DNA of 64,000 nucleotides from Desulfuromusa sp. (lineage in GTDB: Bacteria; Desulfobacterota; Desulfuromonadia; Desulfuromonadales; Geopsychrobacteraceae). This document shows positions 44,648 through 54,118 of the stretch, in pieces. Under the pieces are notes generated by a model. The model was not told where the DNA came from. It ran no database searches and saw only the letters and a list, made by a program, of their open reading frames with translations. The stretch spans positions 1-64,000 of the forward strand of contig JADGEB010000008.1 of the NCBI GenBank assembly GCA_016744595.1. The letters run 5' to 3'. The translations under genes and the position numbers were made by a program. Each line of letters opens with the position of its first letter. Position 1 is the first letter of the stretch.

Positions 44648-46267
44648 TCAGGAGCTACAAGAAAGCATCGAACAACCCGCCCGATGCCGTGCCCATTCGG
44701 GTCGTTTCTGAGCAAATTCTTCATTTTCAGGCTGTTCCGCATACGGTTGTCGCATCACCTGCAGCAAATCATTGACCAGACCATAATCACCATCTTCCGC
44801 TTTATCAATCGCTAATTGTACCAAATAGTTGCGCAGCACATATTTGGGATTAACTGCTTTCATCCGTTCCTGACGTTCATCAACACTGAGTCCATCCTGA
44901 GCGACCCGATTAAGGTAGGTACGTAGCCAACCGTTGATCTGAGCTTTATTTTTTTCAGACAAATCTTCCGGTTGGTAGTAAGCATCGAGCAGCGGGGCAA
45001 ATAAATCAGCGCCGTCATTGCTATCTGTAGGCACCAGATCAACCAATTTACGGTAAAATATCGTCATATCGGTTTCCACCAACTGCAACATCTTTTCCAG
45101 TTCGGCAATCAACAGCAGATCGGTTGCTGGTTCAAACTTTTTTAGCCCCAGCTTTTGTGCCATCATCTCCCGCCAACCCTGCTGGTAGTGATCGTTATAA
45201 AGTTGCAGCGCTGCTTCCAACGGTTCTGCCTGCTCAATCAGTGGGTAGATAGCATTAGCCAGCTGGACAAGATTCCAGAGGGCAATCTGTGGCTGATGAC
45301 CGAACCGATAGCGCCCCCCTTGGGCATCAGTGGTATTAGGAGTCCAATCAGGATCGTAATTTTCTAGCCATCCGTAGGGACCGTAATCGATAGTCAAACC
45401 GAGAATCGACATATTGTCAGTGTTCATGACTCCATGGACAAAACCAACGCGCATCCAGTGGATAATCATCTCAGCAGTACGGCGGCAGACAGTTTCGAAC
45501 CACTGCTGATATACAGCGGTCGAAGGCTTCCCCAAATGGGGGAAATCAGTCTGGATTGTGTAATCAACCAGTTGGCGCAACGGCTCGATTTCGTTGCGCC
45601 AAGCAAAAATTTGAAAGCTTCCAAAACGGGTAAAGGAAGGCGCCACCCGACAAACCACTGCACCTGGCTCTTCCTGTGGATGCCCATCATAAAACATGTC
45701 GCGGTTAACCTGTTCACCTGTCAGCAGCAAACTCAGAGCGCGTGTAGTTGGTACTCCCAGATGATGCATCGCTTCGCTACAGAGAAATTCTCGCACCGAA
45801 GAGCGCAGCACTGCCCGCCCATCAGCCCGGCGTGAATAGGGAGTTGGCCCCGCACCTTTCAGCTGCAACGCCCAGCGTTCCCCCTGCTTGTTGACAATCT
45901 CACCAAGGTTTACTGCCCGGCCATCACCCAATTGTCCAGCCCAGTTGCCAAACTGGTGACCTCCATAGCAGGTCGCATAGGGATCCATACCAAGGAGTAA
46001 CTTGTTGCCAACAAAAATCTGTGCGAACTCTTTACTTTTGCAAGTTTCATTCTTTAAATTGAGTAGTTCAGCAACCTCTTGAGAGAAGGCCACGAGTTGC
46101 GGTGCCACCACTGGAGTCGGTGTGACCCGTGAGTAACAAGCACTGTGCACTTGGCGTAATTGGTTGCTACTATCCGGATCGGCTGGAAGCTCACGAACAA
46201 AGCAGTTATCGAACTTCAGTGCGCTGAGGGACAAATCAGCCGGTTGCAAAACCATATTTGTTTTCAT
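44648..46267 (-). CDS. selO: SelO/YdiU protein AMPylase
   Basis: A 539-residue pseudokinase-fold enzyme that transfers AMP to protein Ser/Thr/Tyr, reported to act in the redox stress response. Conserved segments are GGHQFGNWAGQLGDGRA, LKGAGPTPYSRRADGRA, FVHGVMNTDNMS and DYGPYGWLENYDP. It ends in SCSS, as bacterial SelO proteins do, so it is full-length and has Cys where the human enzyme has Sec. A GACCACC/GGTGGTC inverted repeat at 44625-44649 spans its stop. Confidence 0.95.
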   Translation of the reverse strand: MKTNMVLQPADLSLSALKFDNCFVRELPADPDSSNQLRQVHSACYSRVTPTPVVAPQLVAFSQEVAELLNLKNETCKSKEFAQIFVGNKLLLGMDPYATCYGGHQFGNWAGQLGDGRAVNLGEIVNKQGERWALQLKGAGPTPYSRRADGRAVLRSSVREFLCSEAMHHLGVPTTRALSLLLTGEQVNRDMFYDGHPQEEPGAVVCRVAPSFTRFGSFQIFAWRNEIEPLRQLVDYTIQTDFPHLGKPSTAVYQQWFETVCRRTAEMIIHWMRVGFVHGVMNTDNMSILGLTIDYGPYGWLENYDPDWTPNTTDAQGGRYRFGHQPQIALWNLVQLANAIYPLIEQAEPLEAALQLYNDHYQQGWREMMAQKLGLKKFEPATDLLLIAELEKMLQLVETDMTIFYRKLVDLVPTDSNDGADLFAPLLDAYYQPEDLSEKNKAQINGWLRTYLNRVAQDGLSVDERQERMKAVNPKYVLRNYLVQLAIDKAEDGDYGLVNDLLQVMRQPYAEQPENEEFAQKRPEWARHRAGCSMLSCSS

Positions 46268-46323
46268 TGGCTAATTGTCGCATTGCTTTTACTTCTGAGG
46301 CAAGAGGTCTGAAATAAATTACT

Positions 46324-46343
46324 CTAGCAGCCAGTCCATTGAT
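46324..46343. repeat. 20-base repeat shared with 62250
   Basis: CTAGCAGCCAGTCCATTGAT here is identical to the first 20 bases of the palindromic element at 62250-62287. It is a partial copy upstream of selO. Confidence 0.6.
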
Positions 46344-46559
46344 AGGCAGATAGGAAATAAAAGACCACGGGGGAGAATGTCATTATTATTTTACAGAGAT
46401 AATGAGCAATACTGTATTCGCAAAAAGGTTAAAAATTTAAGCAAAAATCGCCCTGCAAGCGTATTGATTTTTAGAGACGAAGACCCACATAGGAGAGGTC
46501 TAGCGCCTGCAAAACCGTGACAACGCAAGAGGGCAAAATTTCCCAATGTCATCGATAAA

Positions 46560-47039
46560 TCAGCCGCAGCACTTCTTGTACTTCTTCCCACTGCCACAAG
46601 GACAAGGGTCGTTACGGCCAACTTTGGTCACGCTGATCGGCTGCGACTTGACCATATTCCCATCAGTAAACAACCATTTTTTTCTCTTGCGCTTGAACTG
46701 ACCGCATTCGTGATAGTTACGTAAACCGTCTTTATCACGGTAGCGGGCGATAAATTCGACCTCCCCCTCGTCATCATCCAGACCACCTGCCGTAGTCCCA
46801 ACAATTTCAAGGCCGTGCCATTCAGAGTTTTCAGCCCAGGTTTTGGTTCCCTTATGATCGTAGTCCTTCCGAAAATCAGGGTGAGTCGTGTTATAAATAA
46901 AGTCGACATCGACTTTAACGTGGGCTGTGTAACGCGCCCGCATCAATTCTTCCGCAGTTTCAGCCGTTTTCTTTTCAGTGATGATTGGCTCACAGCAGGA
47001 AGCGTAACCGTTACCACTCCCACAAGGACAGCTATTCAT
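46560..47039 (-). CDS. YchJ family SEC-C motif protein
   Basis: A 159-residue protein with a SEC-C metal-binding motif at each end ([13 protein letters not shown] and [13 protein letters not shown]) around a YchJ-like NTF2-fold domain ([15 protein letters not shown]). ATG 47039 is preferred (GGAGGAG upstream) to the longer frame at 47108. Zn binding is likely; the function of YchJ is not established. Monocistronic. Confidence 0.92.
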   Translation of the reverse strand: MNSCPCGSGNGYASCCEPIITEKKTAETAEELMRARYTAHVKVDVDFIYNTTHPDFRKDYDHKGTKTWAENSEWHGLEIVGTTAGGLDDDEGEVEFIARYRDKDGLRNYHECGQFKRKRKKWLFTDGNMVKSQPISVTKVGRNDPCPCGSGKKYKKCCG

Positions 47040-47303
47040 GTTGGTTCTCCTCCATAGATCAAATGTAAATGCCTGCCGAAGTCTATTCACCCATGAGCAG
47101 AGTGTCAAGACTGTCTTAAGCTGAAATCACCTGAATAACCTGCCTTCAAACAATGAATATGTTCAGAAGTGACAAGACAAAATGATCACCCCAAGAAGAC
47201 AAATTAAACCCTCTCACATTAATTCATTGTAATGCCAATCAATATCCAGTAAAGTATTCCTGATTATGTTGCTCTTCATAGCTTAATAGCAGGAGGATAA
47301 TAG

Positions 47304-48215
47304 ATGAGACTTTTAACACGTTCCGACTTCGATGGTATTGCCTGCGCAGTACTTTTAAAAGAGATTGGCATAATGGATGAAATGGTTTATGCCCATCCTA
47401 AAGATCTTCAGGACGGCAAGGTCGAAGTCACCAAAAAGGATATTCTGGCAAATGTTCCTTATGTCGAAGGGTGTGGACTCTGGTTTGACCATCACTCCAG
47501 CGAACAGGAACGCCTTGAACTCGAAGGTAAGTATGAAGGGTTGAGTAAACTTGCTCCAAGTGCAGCCAGAGTTATCAGCGATTACTATGGTGCAGATAAA
47601 TTCGACAAATATCAGGAAATGCTTCAGTACGTAGACAAAGTCGACTCAGCACAACTCACCGAAGATGAGATCATGAATCCTGAAGGATGGGTTTTGCTCG
47701 GTTTCATTTGCGATCCTCGAAGTGGGCTTGGCTATCACAAAGATTACCGGATCAGTAATCTGCAACTGATGCGCGATTTGATGGATCACCTCGGCAATAA
47801 ATCAATCGAGGAAATTCTTCAACTTCCTGATGTCAAAGAGCGGGTCGATCGCTACTTTGAGAACAACGTGATTTTCAAAAAATTTCTCCTCGAACAATCA
47901 ACTCAGGTTGGTTCTGTCGTTATCACCGATTCCAGAGGGACGAAGGAGAACCCTCCCGGTAACCGTTTCCTCATTTACTCATTATTCCCGGAAACAAACA
48001 TTTCAATCCGTCTGATTGACGGACGTGGAAAAGAGTTTGTAGCCATCTCTGTCGGCTACAGTATCCTGAATCGAACCTCCAACGTTAATGTTGGCTCCTT
48101 GATGCTGAAATATGGTGGCGGCGGCCACAAAGCGGTCGGCACCTGTCAGGTTCCTTACGCTGAAGCCAATCAGGTTTTAAAAGAAATAATTGAAGCAATC
48201 AAAGCACAGGACTGA
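47304..48215 (+). CDS. DHH-family phosphoesterase
   Basis: A 303-residue DHH/DHHA1 protein: SDFDGIACAVLL, the DHH signature in WFDHHSSE, and the substrate-binding GGGGH in YGGGGHKAVGT. Relatives are exopolyphosphatases and nanoRNases; which applies here is unclear. AGGAGG precedes the ATG. Monocistronic. Confidence 0.9.
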   Translation: MRLLTRSDFDGIACAVLLKEIGIMDEMVYAHPKDLQDGKVEVTKKDILANVPYVEGCGLWFDHHSSEQERLELEGKYEGLSKLAPSAARVISDYYGADKFDKYQEMLQYVDKVDSAQLTEDEIMNPEGWVLLGFICDPRSGLGYHKDYRISNLQLMRDLMDHLGNKSIEEILQLPDVKERVDRYFENNVIFKKFLLEQSTQVGSVVITDSRGTKENPPGNRFLIYSLFPETNISIRLIDGRGKEFVAISVGYSILNRTSNVNVGSLMLKYGGGGHKAVGTCQVPYAEANQVLKEIIEAIKAQD

Positions 48216-48248
48216 AAATCTGAAGCTCTTGGAAGATAGAATATCCTG

Positions 48249-48267
48249 TAATGTATTAATTACATTA
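48249..48267. repeat. A/T palindrome (7-5-7)
   Basis: TAATGTA, TTAAT, TACATTA is a perfect inverted repeat after the DHH gene. It lies next to the GGGGACAGACTT element and may be part of the same repeat or a binding site. Confidence 0.4.
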
Positions 48268-48275
48268 TAAATATA

Positions 48276-48324
48276 GGGGACAGACTTTGAACAACGCATT
48301 TATTACGCTGTGAAGTTTGTCCCC
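48276..48324. repeat. GGGGACAGACTT inverted repeat (REP-like)
   Basis: GGGGACAGACTT (48276-48287) and AAGTTTGTCCCC (48313-48324) pair with one G-T, around a 25-base loop. The GGGGACAGACTTT signature is familiar from REP/IS200-type palindromes in many genomes (from memory). It lies between convergent genes. Confidence 0.55.
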
Positions 48325-48346
48325 ATTTATTTTTAGCCAGACAGAC

Positions 48347-49243
48347 TCAGGTGAGAAGATTTTTTGCCTCGCTTACAAGCAGCTTTGAAAGGGTGGTTAA
48401 AGGTAAAGATTCAATATTCCAACAATGCCAATAGTGTTTTACTGCTTTTTGTGCTCTTTTGTGAACTTCGACAACCTTACCTGTTTCTCGGAGTGCGTTG
48501 CTTTGCCAATCGGGAACCATACCGTACGCATATCCAGAGCTGATCATCTGCATGAATTGCTCAGTAGCGGGGACATAATGCACAGCTCTCAATTTCACAG
48601 TTACGCCAAGCACATCTTGTAATATTTTGTTATGCAGCATGTCTTTGCGATTAAAAATCACAGCGGGAGCTTCTTCCGCAGCGGAAACGGTTAAGCCATC
48701 AGGAAACCATTGTGAGATGAAATCCTGTCTTGCAAGTAGCCTATAATTCATTGACCCGAGAAATTCAACTTTACATCCCTGCATAGCAGATGCTGCGTCG
48801 CTAATACAGCCAACCACAACACCATCTCTAAGAAATTTATGGGTTTGCTCCTGATCATCAATATGCATATCGATCAAGATCTTGCCATTTTTCAAAAGCT
48901 CTCCTACCGCAGGCAAAAACCAACTGGCAAGACTGTCAGCGTTAATTCCCACCGCAAGCCTGATTGGCTTGGTGTCAGTATCTTCACACATCTCCTTTTC
49001 GAAACCATCCTCCAGCAATCTTACTTGCAGATAATGTTTAATAAACTGCTGACCAGCATCCGTAGGTTGTGGAGGAGAAGTTCTTGAGAGAAGAATTTTC
49101 CCGGTGCGCTCTTCCAGAAGGCGGACTCGCTGTGATATAGCAGACTGAGTTAAATGCATCACAGAGGCTGCTCTTTCGAAACCACCTTCGTGAACAACCA
49201 TCGCCAATGCTTCTAAAAGTTTGTAATCAATCATAAGTGACAT
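48347..49243 (-). CDS. LysR-type regulator (ArgP/IciA-like)
   Basis: About 298 residues. The N-terminal HTH (GGFERAASVMHLTQSAISQRV) and following LLEERTGKILLSR match ArgP, the regulator of arginine/lysine export; the C-terminal part is a periplasmic-fold effector domain. Starts at ATG 49243 or 49234 (MIDYK) are both plausible; the frame open to 49312 extends past the conserved N-terminus. Divergent from the LysE/ArgO-type exporter, the usual ArgP target. Confidence 0.9.
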   Translation of the reverse strand: MSLMIDYKLLEALAMVVHEGGFERAASVMHLTQSAISQRVRLLEERTGKILLSRTSPPQPTDAGQQFIKHYLQVRLLEDGFEKEMCEDTDTKPIRLAVGINADSLASWFLPAVGELLKNGKILIDMHIDDQEQTHKFLRDGVVVGCISDAASAMQGCKVEFLGSMNYRLLARQDFISQWFPDGLTVSAAEEAPAVIFNRKDMLHNKILQDVLGVTVKLRAVHYVPATEQFMQMISSGYAYGMVPDWQSNALRETGKVVEVHKRAQKAVKHYWHCWNIESLPLTTLSKLLVSEAKNLLT

Positions 49244-49342
49244 TAGCACTACTAATGATATCTTAAAACAATTAATTTTACATTTCACGCCTATGCCAGT
49301 ACGTTGGGTCAAACAATCGCACCTTAGCTACTGGAGGCAATT

Positions 49343-49501
49343 ATGGGTTTTCTATTTTTTGTAATTTTGGTCATCATGGTTTTAATTGCAACAGGGCTTG
49401 CCAGACATGAGACAAGAGAAAACCATGCAGACATAATAAATGTTGCATGGCTATCTGAATCAGATAAATTTAAGTTGATCATGCGCTGGGGAATTAAATG
49501 A
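49343..49501 (+). CDS. Small single-pass membrane protein, 52 residues
   Basis: An unlisted short gene between the ArgP-like regulator and the ArgO-like exporter. ATG has a good SD (CTGGAGG, seven bases upstream). The product has an N-terminal hydrophobic helix (FFVILVIMVLIATGLA) and a charged C-terminus ending LIMRWGIK. It precedes the exporter gene by 50 bases and is likely in its transcript. No homologue recognised. Confidence 0.6.
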   Translation: MGFLFFVILVIMVLIATGLARHETRENHADIINVAWLSESDKFKLIMRWGIK

Positions 49502-49551
49502 TAACTGTTGAGATTTTCAGAACTCAGCATGATTTTTTTGAGGCTAGATAA

Positions 49552-50193
49552 GTGAATGATACTGCCATAACCTATGCACCTCTTGTTCAGGGATTTTTCC
49601 TTAGCGCCGGTCTCATTATTGCCATTGGTAGCCAGAACGCATTTGTCCTGCGCCAAGGGTTGAAGAAAGAATATGTCTTTACCATCTGCACGATTTGCTT
49701 TTTATGCGATGCATTGCTTATTTTTCTTGGTGTTGGCGGCATTGGCAAGTTGATTGCGACATCCCAAACACTCATGCTGATAGCACGCTGGGGAGGAGCC
49801 TTATTTCTGCTTTTTTATGGAATTCGCTCATTCTGTGCTGCCTTCAAAAATGAAGTTTTATCAGTTGATAAATCGAAGGGTCTTGCTGCCGGATTGACAT
49901 GGGCTATTGTAACAACACTTGCCTTAACCCTTCTCAATCCACATGTTTATATTGATACCGTCATCCTGATTGGCAGTATTGCCAGTCAATATCCCGAAAC
50001 AGAAAGGTTCGGTTTTGCTATCGGTGCCGCTTTTGCTTCTATGCTCTGGTTTTACGGTATAGGATATGGTGCCCGCATTCTGACACCTTTTTTCCAGAAA
50101 CAAATTTCCTGGAAAATTCTCGATGTCCTCATTGGTGCTGTAATGTGCGTCATTGCCGGGAACCTTCTTTGGCCAATTATTGTATCCGTATAG
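49552..50193 (+). CDS. LysE/ArgO-type amino-acid exporter
   Basis: A 213-residue inner-membrane exporter with about five to six helices (GFFLSAGLIIAIGSQNAF-like start, here GFFLSAGL, SQNAFVLRQG; LTLLNPHVYIDTV). It exports arginine or lysine in known relatives; the ArgP-like regulator next door supports that. The start is GTG with GAGG upstream; no in-frame ATG exists. Confidence 0.92.
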   Translation: MNDTAITYAPLVQGFFLSAGLIIAIGSQNAFVLRQGLKKEYVFTICTICFLCDALLIFLGVGGIGKLIATSQTLMLIARWGGALFLLFYGIRSFCAAFKNEVLSVDKSKGLAAGLTWAIVTTLALTLLNPHVYIDTVILIGSIASQYPETERFGFAIGAAFASMLWFYGIGYGARILTPFFQKQISWKILDVLIGAVMCVIAGNLLWPIIVSV

Positions 50194-50252
50194 GGATCCT
50201 TAAAGCTTAAGAATTCAAAACTTATGATTGTCAAACCTTACAAGGTATCAAG

Positions 50253-51467
50253 ATGAAAATAGCCATAATTGGTGGTGGAGCAGCCGGTTTTTTTGCCGCA
50301 ATTTCGGCAAAAGAAAACTATCCAAAAGCCACAGTTGTTATCTTTGAAAAAACACAGACTATTTTGACCAAGGTAAAGATATCAGGTGGCGGTCGGTGTA
50401 ACCTCACCAACGGTTGCTCAAATATAAAGGAACTGAGTAGCGCTTATCCCCGTGGTAGTAATTCCCTAAAAAAAGCCTTCAAAACTTTCGATAACAGACA
50501 TGCAATGCAGTGGTTTGAGTCACGTGGAGTCCCGCTGATCATTCAGGATAACAATTGTGTGTTTCCCCTTTCGCAAAGCTCACAAAGCGTCATCGACTGT
50601 TTTCTGGAACAAACAGACAAGTTAAAAATCAAAATAGAGCTGGGAATAGGGGTAAAAACCATCAAAAAATTCCTTGGGAAACTACAGTTAAGCTTTTTTG
50701 GCGGAAAAATTCCTGACAGAATATTTGATAAGGTCATCGTTGCAACTGGCGGCTCCCCAAAAAGAGATGGTTTAATATGGCTTGAAAAGCTGAATCACAA
50801 AATTGAGGCTCCCGTGCCATCCCTATTCACCTTCAAGATAGCTGATGAAACGGTGACGGAACTAATGGGGATTGTCGTTGAAAATACCTTGGTGAGTATT
50901 CAGAGTACCAAGCTTAAAGCCGAGGGACCGTTACTAATCACACATTGGGGGATGAGCGGTCCGGCGATTTTAAAGTTATCGGCCTTTGGTGCCAGGGTTT
51001 TGAGTGAGAAAAGTTACGAATTCAAGATTCAAGTCAACTGGACCAACGTACGTGACCACGATGCTGTCGTTGCCCAGCTGAGCAATATCACTGTTGAACA
51101 TCCAAAAAAAATATTGGCAAACATCAGACCCTACTCTTTACCGGATCGATTGTGGAACTATTTGTTGGAAAAAACCCACCTGCCAACAAACAAAAAATGG
51201 GGAGAGATTGGAAAATCCGGACTGAATAAACTGGTCAACATACTGACCAATGATGTTTATTCAGTCAAGGGGCGAACCCAGTTCAGGGATGAGTTTGTAA
51301 CCTGTGGTGGAGTCAGTCTGGAAAGCATCGACTTTAATACGATGCAGAGCAAGGTATGTGAAAATTTATATTTTGCCGGGGAAATCATGAATATCGACGG
51401 CATTACTGGGGGATATAACTTTCAGGCGGCATGGACAACAGCGTTTATTGCGGCAAAGTTAAATTAA
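50253..51467 (+). CDS. HI0933-family NAD(P)/FAD-dependent oxidoreductase
   Basis: A 404-residue flavoprotein: dinucleotide motif GGGAAGFFAAISAKE, SGGGRCNLTN, ATGGSPK, THWGMSGPAILKLS and the C-terminal FAGEIMNIDGITGGYN. This is the YhiN/BaiN-like family, whose physiological substrate is mostly unknown. Monocistronic with a weak SD. Confidence 0.92.
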   Translation: MKIAIIGGGAAGFFAAISAKENYPKATVVIFEKTQTILTKVKISGGGRCNLTNGCSNIKELSSAYPRGSNSLKKAFKTFDNRHAMQWFESRGVPLIIQDNNCVFPLSQSSQSVIDCFLEQTDKLKIKIELGIGVKTIKKFLGKLQLSFFGGKIPDRIFDKVIVATGGSPKRDGLIWLEKLNHKIEAPVPSLFTFKIADETVTELMGIVVENTLVSIQSTKLKAEGPLLITHWGMSGPAILKLSAFGARVLSEKSYEFKIQVNWTNVRDHDAVVAQLSNITVEHPKKILANIRPYSLPDRLWNYLLEKTHLPTNKKWGEIGKSGLNKLVNILTNDVYSVKGRTQFRDEFVTCGGVSLESIDFNTMQSKVCENLYFAGEIMNIDGITGGYNFQAAWTTAFIAAKLN

Positions 51468-51494
51468 TAGATTCTTAAGCTGGTTCACGCTGCT

Positions 51495-52028
51495 TCAACG
51501 CCGCCTCTTCCCTTTAGCTTTTGGCTGCCTAGGGGGCTTGACTGTCTTGGAAAGCGTTTTAAATTCAGCCTCATAACCAATAACAAAATGTGAGCTAGTT
51601 TCATTTCGCATACTAAGAAAATGAGCATTATTTTTATCAAAAGGGCAAATTGGCAAGTCACAAGATTCGAAACCAAACTTTCGGTAATAACTTGATTCAC
51701 CTAGGACAAACAGGGTTCGGCTTTTAATATGTTCCTGCCTTAAAGCAAATCGAAGCAGTTCGGATCCTACTCCCTGCTTTTGAAAATCAGGTGACACTGC
51801 CATCGGTGCCAGATGCAAACCACAAACCTCGTCACCATGATAGGCATTAGAAAAAGCAATATAAGCGATGCCCTTTCCGGCATGTAGACAGATCCAATCG
51901 TGCACCATTTTGTCATTTTCATGAAACTTCTGTGCTAGTAGTGCTTCGTACTCACTGCCAGGAAAAGCACGGCGCAGCAACGCATAAACCTTAGCCCGGT
52001 TTTCGATGCTTACCTGCTGTATTTTCAT
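51495..52028 (-). CDS. GNAT-family N-acetyltransferase
   Basis: A 177-residue acetyltransferase. The acetyl-CoA loop is VSPDFQKQGVGSELLRFAL and the following strand reads TLFVLGESSYYRKFGFE, as in the YhbS-like subgroup. The basic C-terminal tail (PKAKGKRRR) is unusual. Substrate unknown. Confidence 0.9.
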   Translation of the reverse strand: MKIQQVSIENRAKVYALLRRAFPGSEYEALLAQKFHENDKMVHDWICLHAGKGIAYIAFSNAYHGDEVCGLHLAPMAVSPDFQKQGVGSELLRFALRQEHIKSRTLFVLGESSYYRKFGFESCDLPICPFDKNNAHFLSMRNETSSHFVIGYEAEFKTLSKTVKPPRQPKAKGKRRR

Positions 52029-52063
52029 AATATCTATCCCTGAAAGTTACGACTAAATTGGTT

Positions 52064-52495
52064 TTAGTCAGGCAGTAAAGCTGGGATAGTGGCAACAAAA
52101 TCCCTAATTGCATCACGTACGCGGCGATAATGATTAAGCGCTTCCTCCTCTGTTTCTGCAGTTTTTGCCAGGCTTGGGGGATCATCAAAACCCACATGAA
52201 CAGTTTTGCTTGCATTAGTAAAAAGAGGGCAGTGCTCATCGGCGTGACTACACACAGTGACAACAATATCAAAATAGAGTCCGCCAAACTCATCAATGTG
52301 CTGACTCTTATGTGTTGAGATATCAATCCCTGATTCTGCCATCACTTTAACAGAATTGAGATTAAGACCGTGGGTCTCAATCCCGGCAGAATAAACCTCA
52401 TAATATTCACTTTTTAGATGGCGACACCACCCTTCAGCCATTTGACTACGACAGGAGTTACCGGTACAGAGAAAAAGAATTTTATGTCTACTCAT
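52064..52495 (-). CDS. arsC: Thioredoxin-type arsenate reductase (low-MW phosphatase fold)
   Basis: A 143-residue LMW protein-tyrosine-phosphatase-fold enzyme. The P-loop is CTGNSCRSQMAEGW with the nucleophilic Cys and Arg; a later Cys (VTVCSHADEHCP) fits the thioredoxin-linked ArsC type. ATG 52495 overlaps the YbaN-like stop by eight bases and is preferred to ATG 52516. No arsB/arsR is adjacent, so a phosphatase role cannot be excluded. Confidence 0.88.
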   Translation of the reverse strand: MSRHKILFLCTGNSCRSQMAEGWCRHLKSEYYEVYSAGIETHGLNLNSVKVMAESGIDISTHKSQHIDEFGGLYFDIVVTVCSHADEHCPLFTNASKTVHVGFDDPPSLAKTAETEEEALNHYRRVRDAIRDFVATIPALLPD

Positions 52496-52919
52496 GGTGT
52501 GACCCTTGATCATCAATCTTGGCAGTTGGCAAATAAAGGAGGTAAACTGTCACACCAAAGGCGATGGCAAGCAAACATGCCCGCAACCAAAAAGTCTCCA
52601 GAAAAAACAGCACAGAAAGCGCGATACTGATCCAGATCAGTGTAATTGCCTTCACCTTAGTAGCACGAGGGATCGCGCCACCCTGCAAGTAGGGACGAAC
52701 CAGAGGGCCAAGGTGGGAATGATCAATCAGCCAAGCATAAAAACGCTCCGAACTGCGAGCAAAACACCCCGAAGCCAGTAGCAAAAAAGGAACCGTTGGC
52801 AATACTGGCAAAAAAATACCCATAATAGCCAGAAAAATAGAAGCAAATCCTATTAACAGTAAAACCCAGCGCCAGGCCGGGTTTAGTTGTTTTGGAAGTT
52901 GGTTAGAAAAAGAGTTCAT
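52488..52919 (-). CDS. YbaN/DUF454 inner-membrane protein
   Basis: A 143-residue membrane protein with three to four helices; the DUF454 hallmarks are FLPVLPTVPFLLLASGCFARSS and WLIDHSHLGPLVRPYL, of which FLPVLPTVPF is the clearest. Function unknown. ATG 52919 has GGGAA upstream. It is coupled to arsC. Confidence 0.9.
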   Translation of the reverse strand: MNSFSNQLPKQLNPAWRWVLLLIGFASIFLAIMGIFLPVLPTVPFLLLASGCFARSSERFYAWLIDHSHLGPLVRPYLQGGAIPRATKVKAITLIWISIALSVLFFLETFWLRACLLAIAFGVTVYLLYLPTAKIDDQGSHHE

Positions 52920-53043
52920 CGTTCCCAGTCTAAACAATTCAAAGGCAAAGGCAAGATGAAAAGAGCAGTGTAAGAGCAACTGCCTTTATCAGCATCGCCA
53001 AGATTATTTATTTTTGTCACCCAGTTCGAAGTGTTGTGGAAAA

Positions 53044-53817
53044 TCAATACAGGAAATGCTTGATCTTCTCCCCCTTTTCCCCAATTTCAGTCATTGCATC
53101 AATACCAATCTGCAGATGGCTGTTGACCCATTGTTCGGTCACCTGCTGATCCGACTCCTCAGTTTTCACCCCTTCAGGAGTCAGAGGCACATCTGAAACC
53201 AGCAAAAGCGCACCACGAGCAATAACATTATAATGACCAACAATAAAAATTGTCGCTGTTTCCATGTCAATGCCAATACTGGTCATCCTCTTGAGTTTTT
53301 CTAAAAACTCCTGATCATGCTCCCAGATACGTCGATTAGTCGTATAAACCACTCCAGTACGGTAGTCGTGTCCGTGTTCAAGAATTTTTTCGGAAATAAA
53401 TTTGTGCAGTTTAAACGAAGGCAAAGCCGGAACCTCCGCTGGGAAGTAATCGTTGCTGGTTCCTTCGCCACGGATAGCCGCATTCGGCAAAATAAAGTGA
53501 CCAATCTCTGTCGATTTCTTCAGTCCGCCACACTTACCGAGAAACAGCACCCCTTTCGGCGGTATCGCACTGAGCAGATCCATTATCGTGGCCGCATTTG
53601 CCGAGCCAATGCCAAAGTTGATGATAGTCAGACCACTGCTGTTGGTGGCCGACTGCATCGGTCTGTTCTCCCCTTGAATGTCGCAGGAGAATTTTTCTGC
53701 AAATTTATCTACATAATGGCGGAAGTTGGTCAGTAAAATATAGTCGCCAAAATCATCAAGCGACATCCCGGTGTAGCGCGGCAACCAGTTTTTGGTGATC
53801 TGCAGGCGGTCAACCAT
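53044..53817 (-). CDS. AMP nucleosidase-like protein (PNP superfamily)
   Basis: A 257-residue nucleoside phosphorylase-fold enzyme: NFGIGSANAATIMDLL, GKCGGLKKS, GIDMETATIF and SDVPLTPEGVKT. This short type is annotated as AMP nucleosidase (AMP to adenine plus ribose 5-phosphate). E. coli Amn is larger, so substrate certainty is moderate. SD AAGGAG lies within the repeat at 53827. Confidence 0.87.
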   Translation of the reverse strand: MVDRLQITKNWLPRYTGMSLDDFGDYILLTNFRHYVDKFAEKFSCDIQGENRPMQSATNSSGLTIINFGIGSANAATIMDLLSAIPPKGVLFLGKCGGLKKSTEIGHFILPNAAIRGEGTSNDYFPAEVPALPSFKLHKFISEKILEHGHDYRTGVVYTTNRRIWEHDQEFLEKLKRMTSIGIDMETATIFIVGHYNVIARGALLLVSDVPLTPEGVKTEESDQQVTEQWVNSHLQIGIDAMTEIGEKGEKIKHFLY

Positions 53818-53826
53818 AAAAACTCC

Positions 53827-53850
53827 TTAGCAGTCTGTCGGGCTGCTGAA
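53827..53850. repeat. TAGCAG-TCTGTCGGG-CTGCTG palindrome
   Basis: TTAGCAG and CTGCTGAA flank TCTGTCGGG. It shares TAGCAG(T)YTGTCGGG with the complement of the 62250 element and seems to be the same repeat family. It supplies the SD of the AMP nucleosidase gene. Confidence 0.5.
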
Positions 53851-53869
53851 TAATGCTAATATTTTTCAT

Positions 53870-54118
53870 TTAACGACAGACGATAAAATTTGCCGTTTGT
53901 GAGGTTAAATCGAATACAACCTTAATTTTTTTGTTTCTCAGTTGCTGAAGAACTTGCTCGACCTTATCTTCCAGCGTGCAACCGACATCAGCCCAATCCA
54001 CCCCATCTCTGGTCACAAACTCCTGGATCATCCTCTGCAAGGTATCCGGGGGGATCTGATCGTACGGAATATCTAATCCTTCTTCGTGAAGCTTTGTTAC
54101 TATTTTATCCTCAGACAT
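53870..54118 (-). CDS. YheU/UPF0270 family protein
   Basis: An 82-residue protein. IPYDQIPPDTLQRMIQEFV and the following EGxD-like RDGVDW and LEDKVEQVLQQL segments match YheU, and the ending KVVFDLTSQTANFI matches its C-terminus. Function unknown. It overlaps the GIY-YIG gene by eight bases, so they are coupled. Confidence 0.85.
   Translation of the reverse strand: MSEDKIVTKLHEEGLDIPYDQIPPDTLQRMIQEFVTRDGVDWADVGCTLEDKVEQVLQQLRNKKIKVVFDLTSQTANFIVCR

Noticed and set aside
44371-44742. 123-residue minus-strand frame over the selO 3' end
   Set aside because: Its lower part looks somewhat protein-like, but it overlaps both selO and the aminotransferase gene, has no SD or sensible start outside selO, and has no known homologue.
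52064-52495. Full arsenic-resistance operon
   Set aside because: Only arsC is present; no arsR, arsB or acr3 genes flank it, so an operon cannot be claimed.
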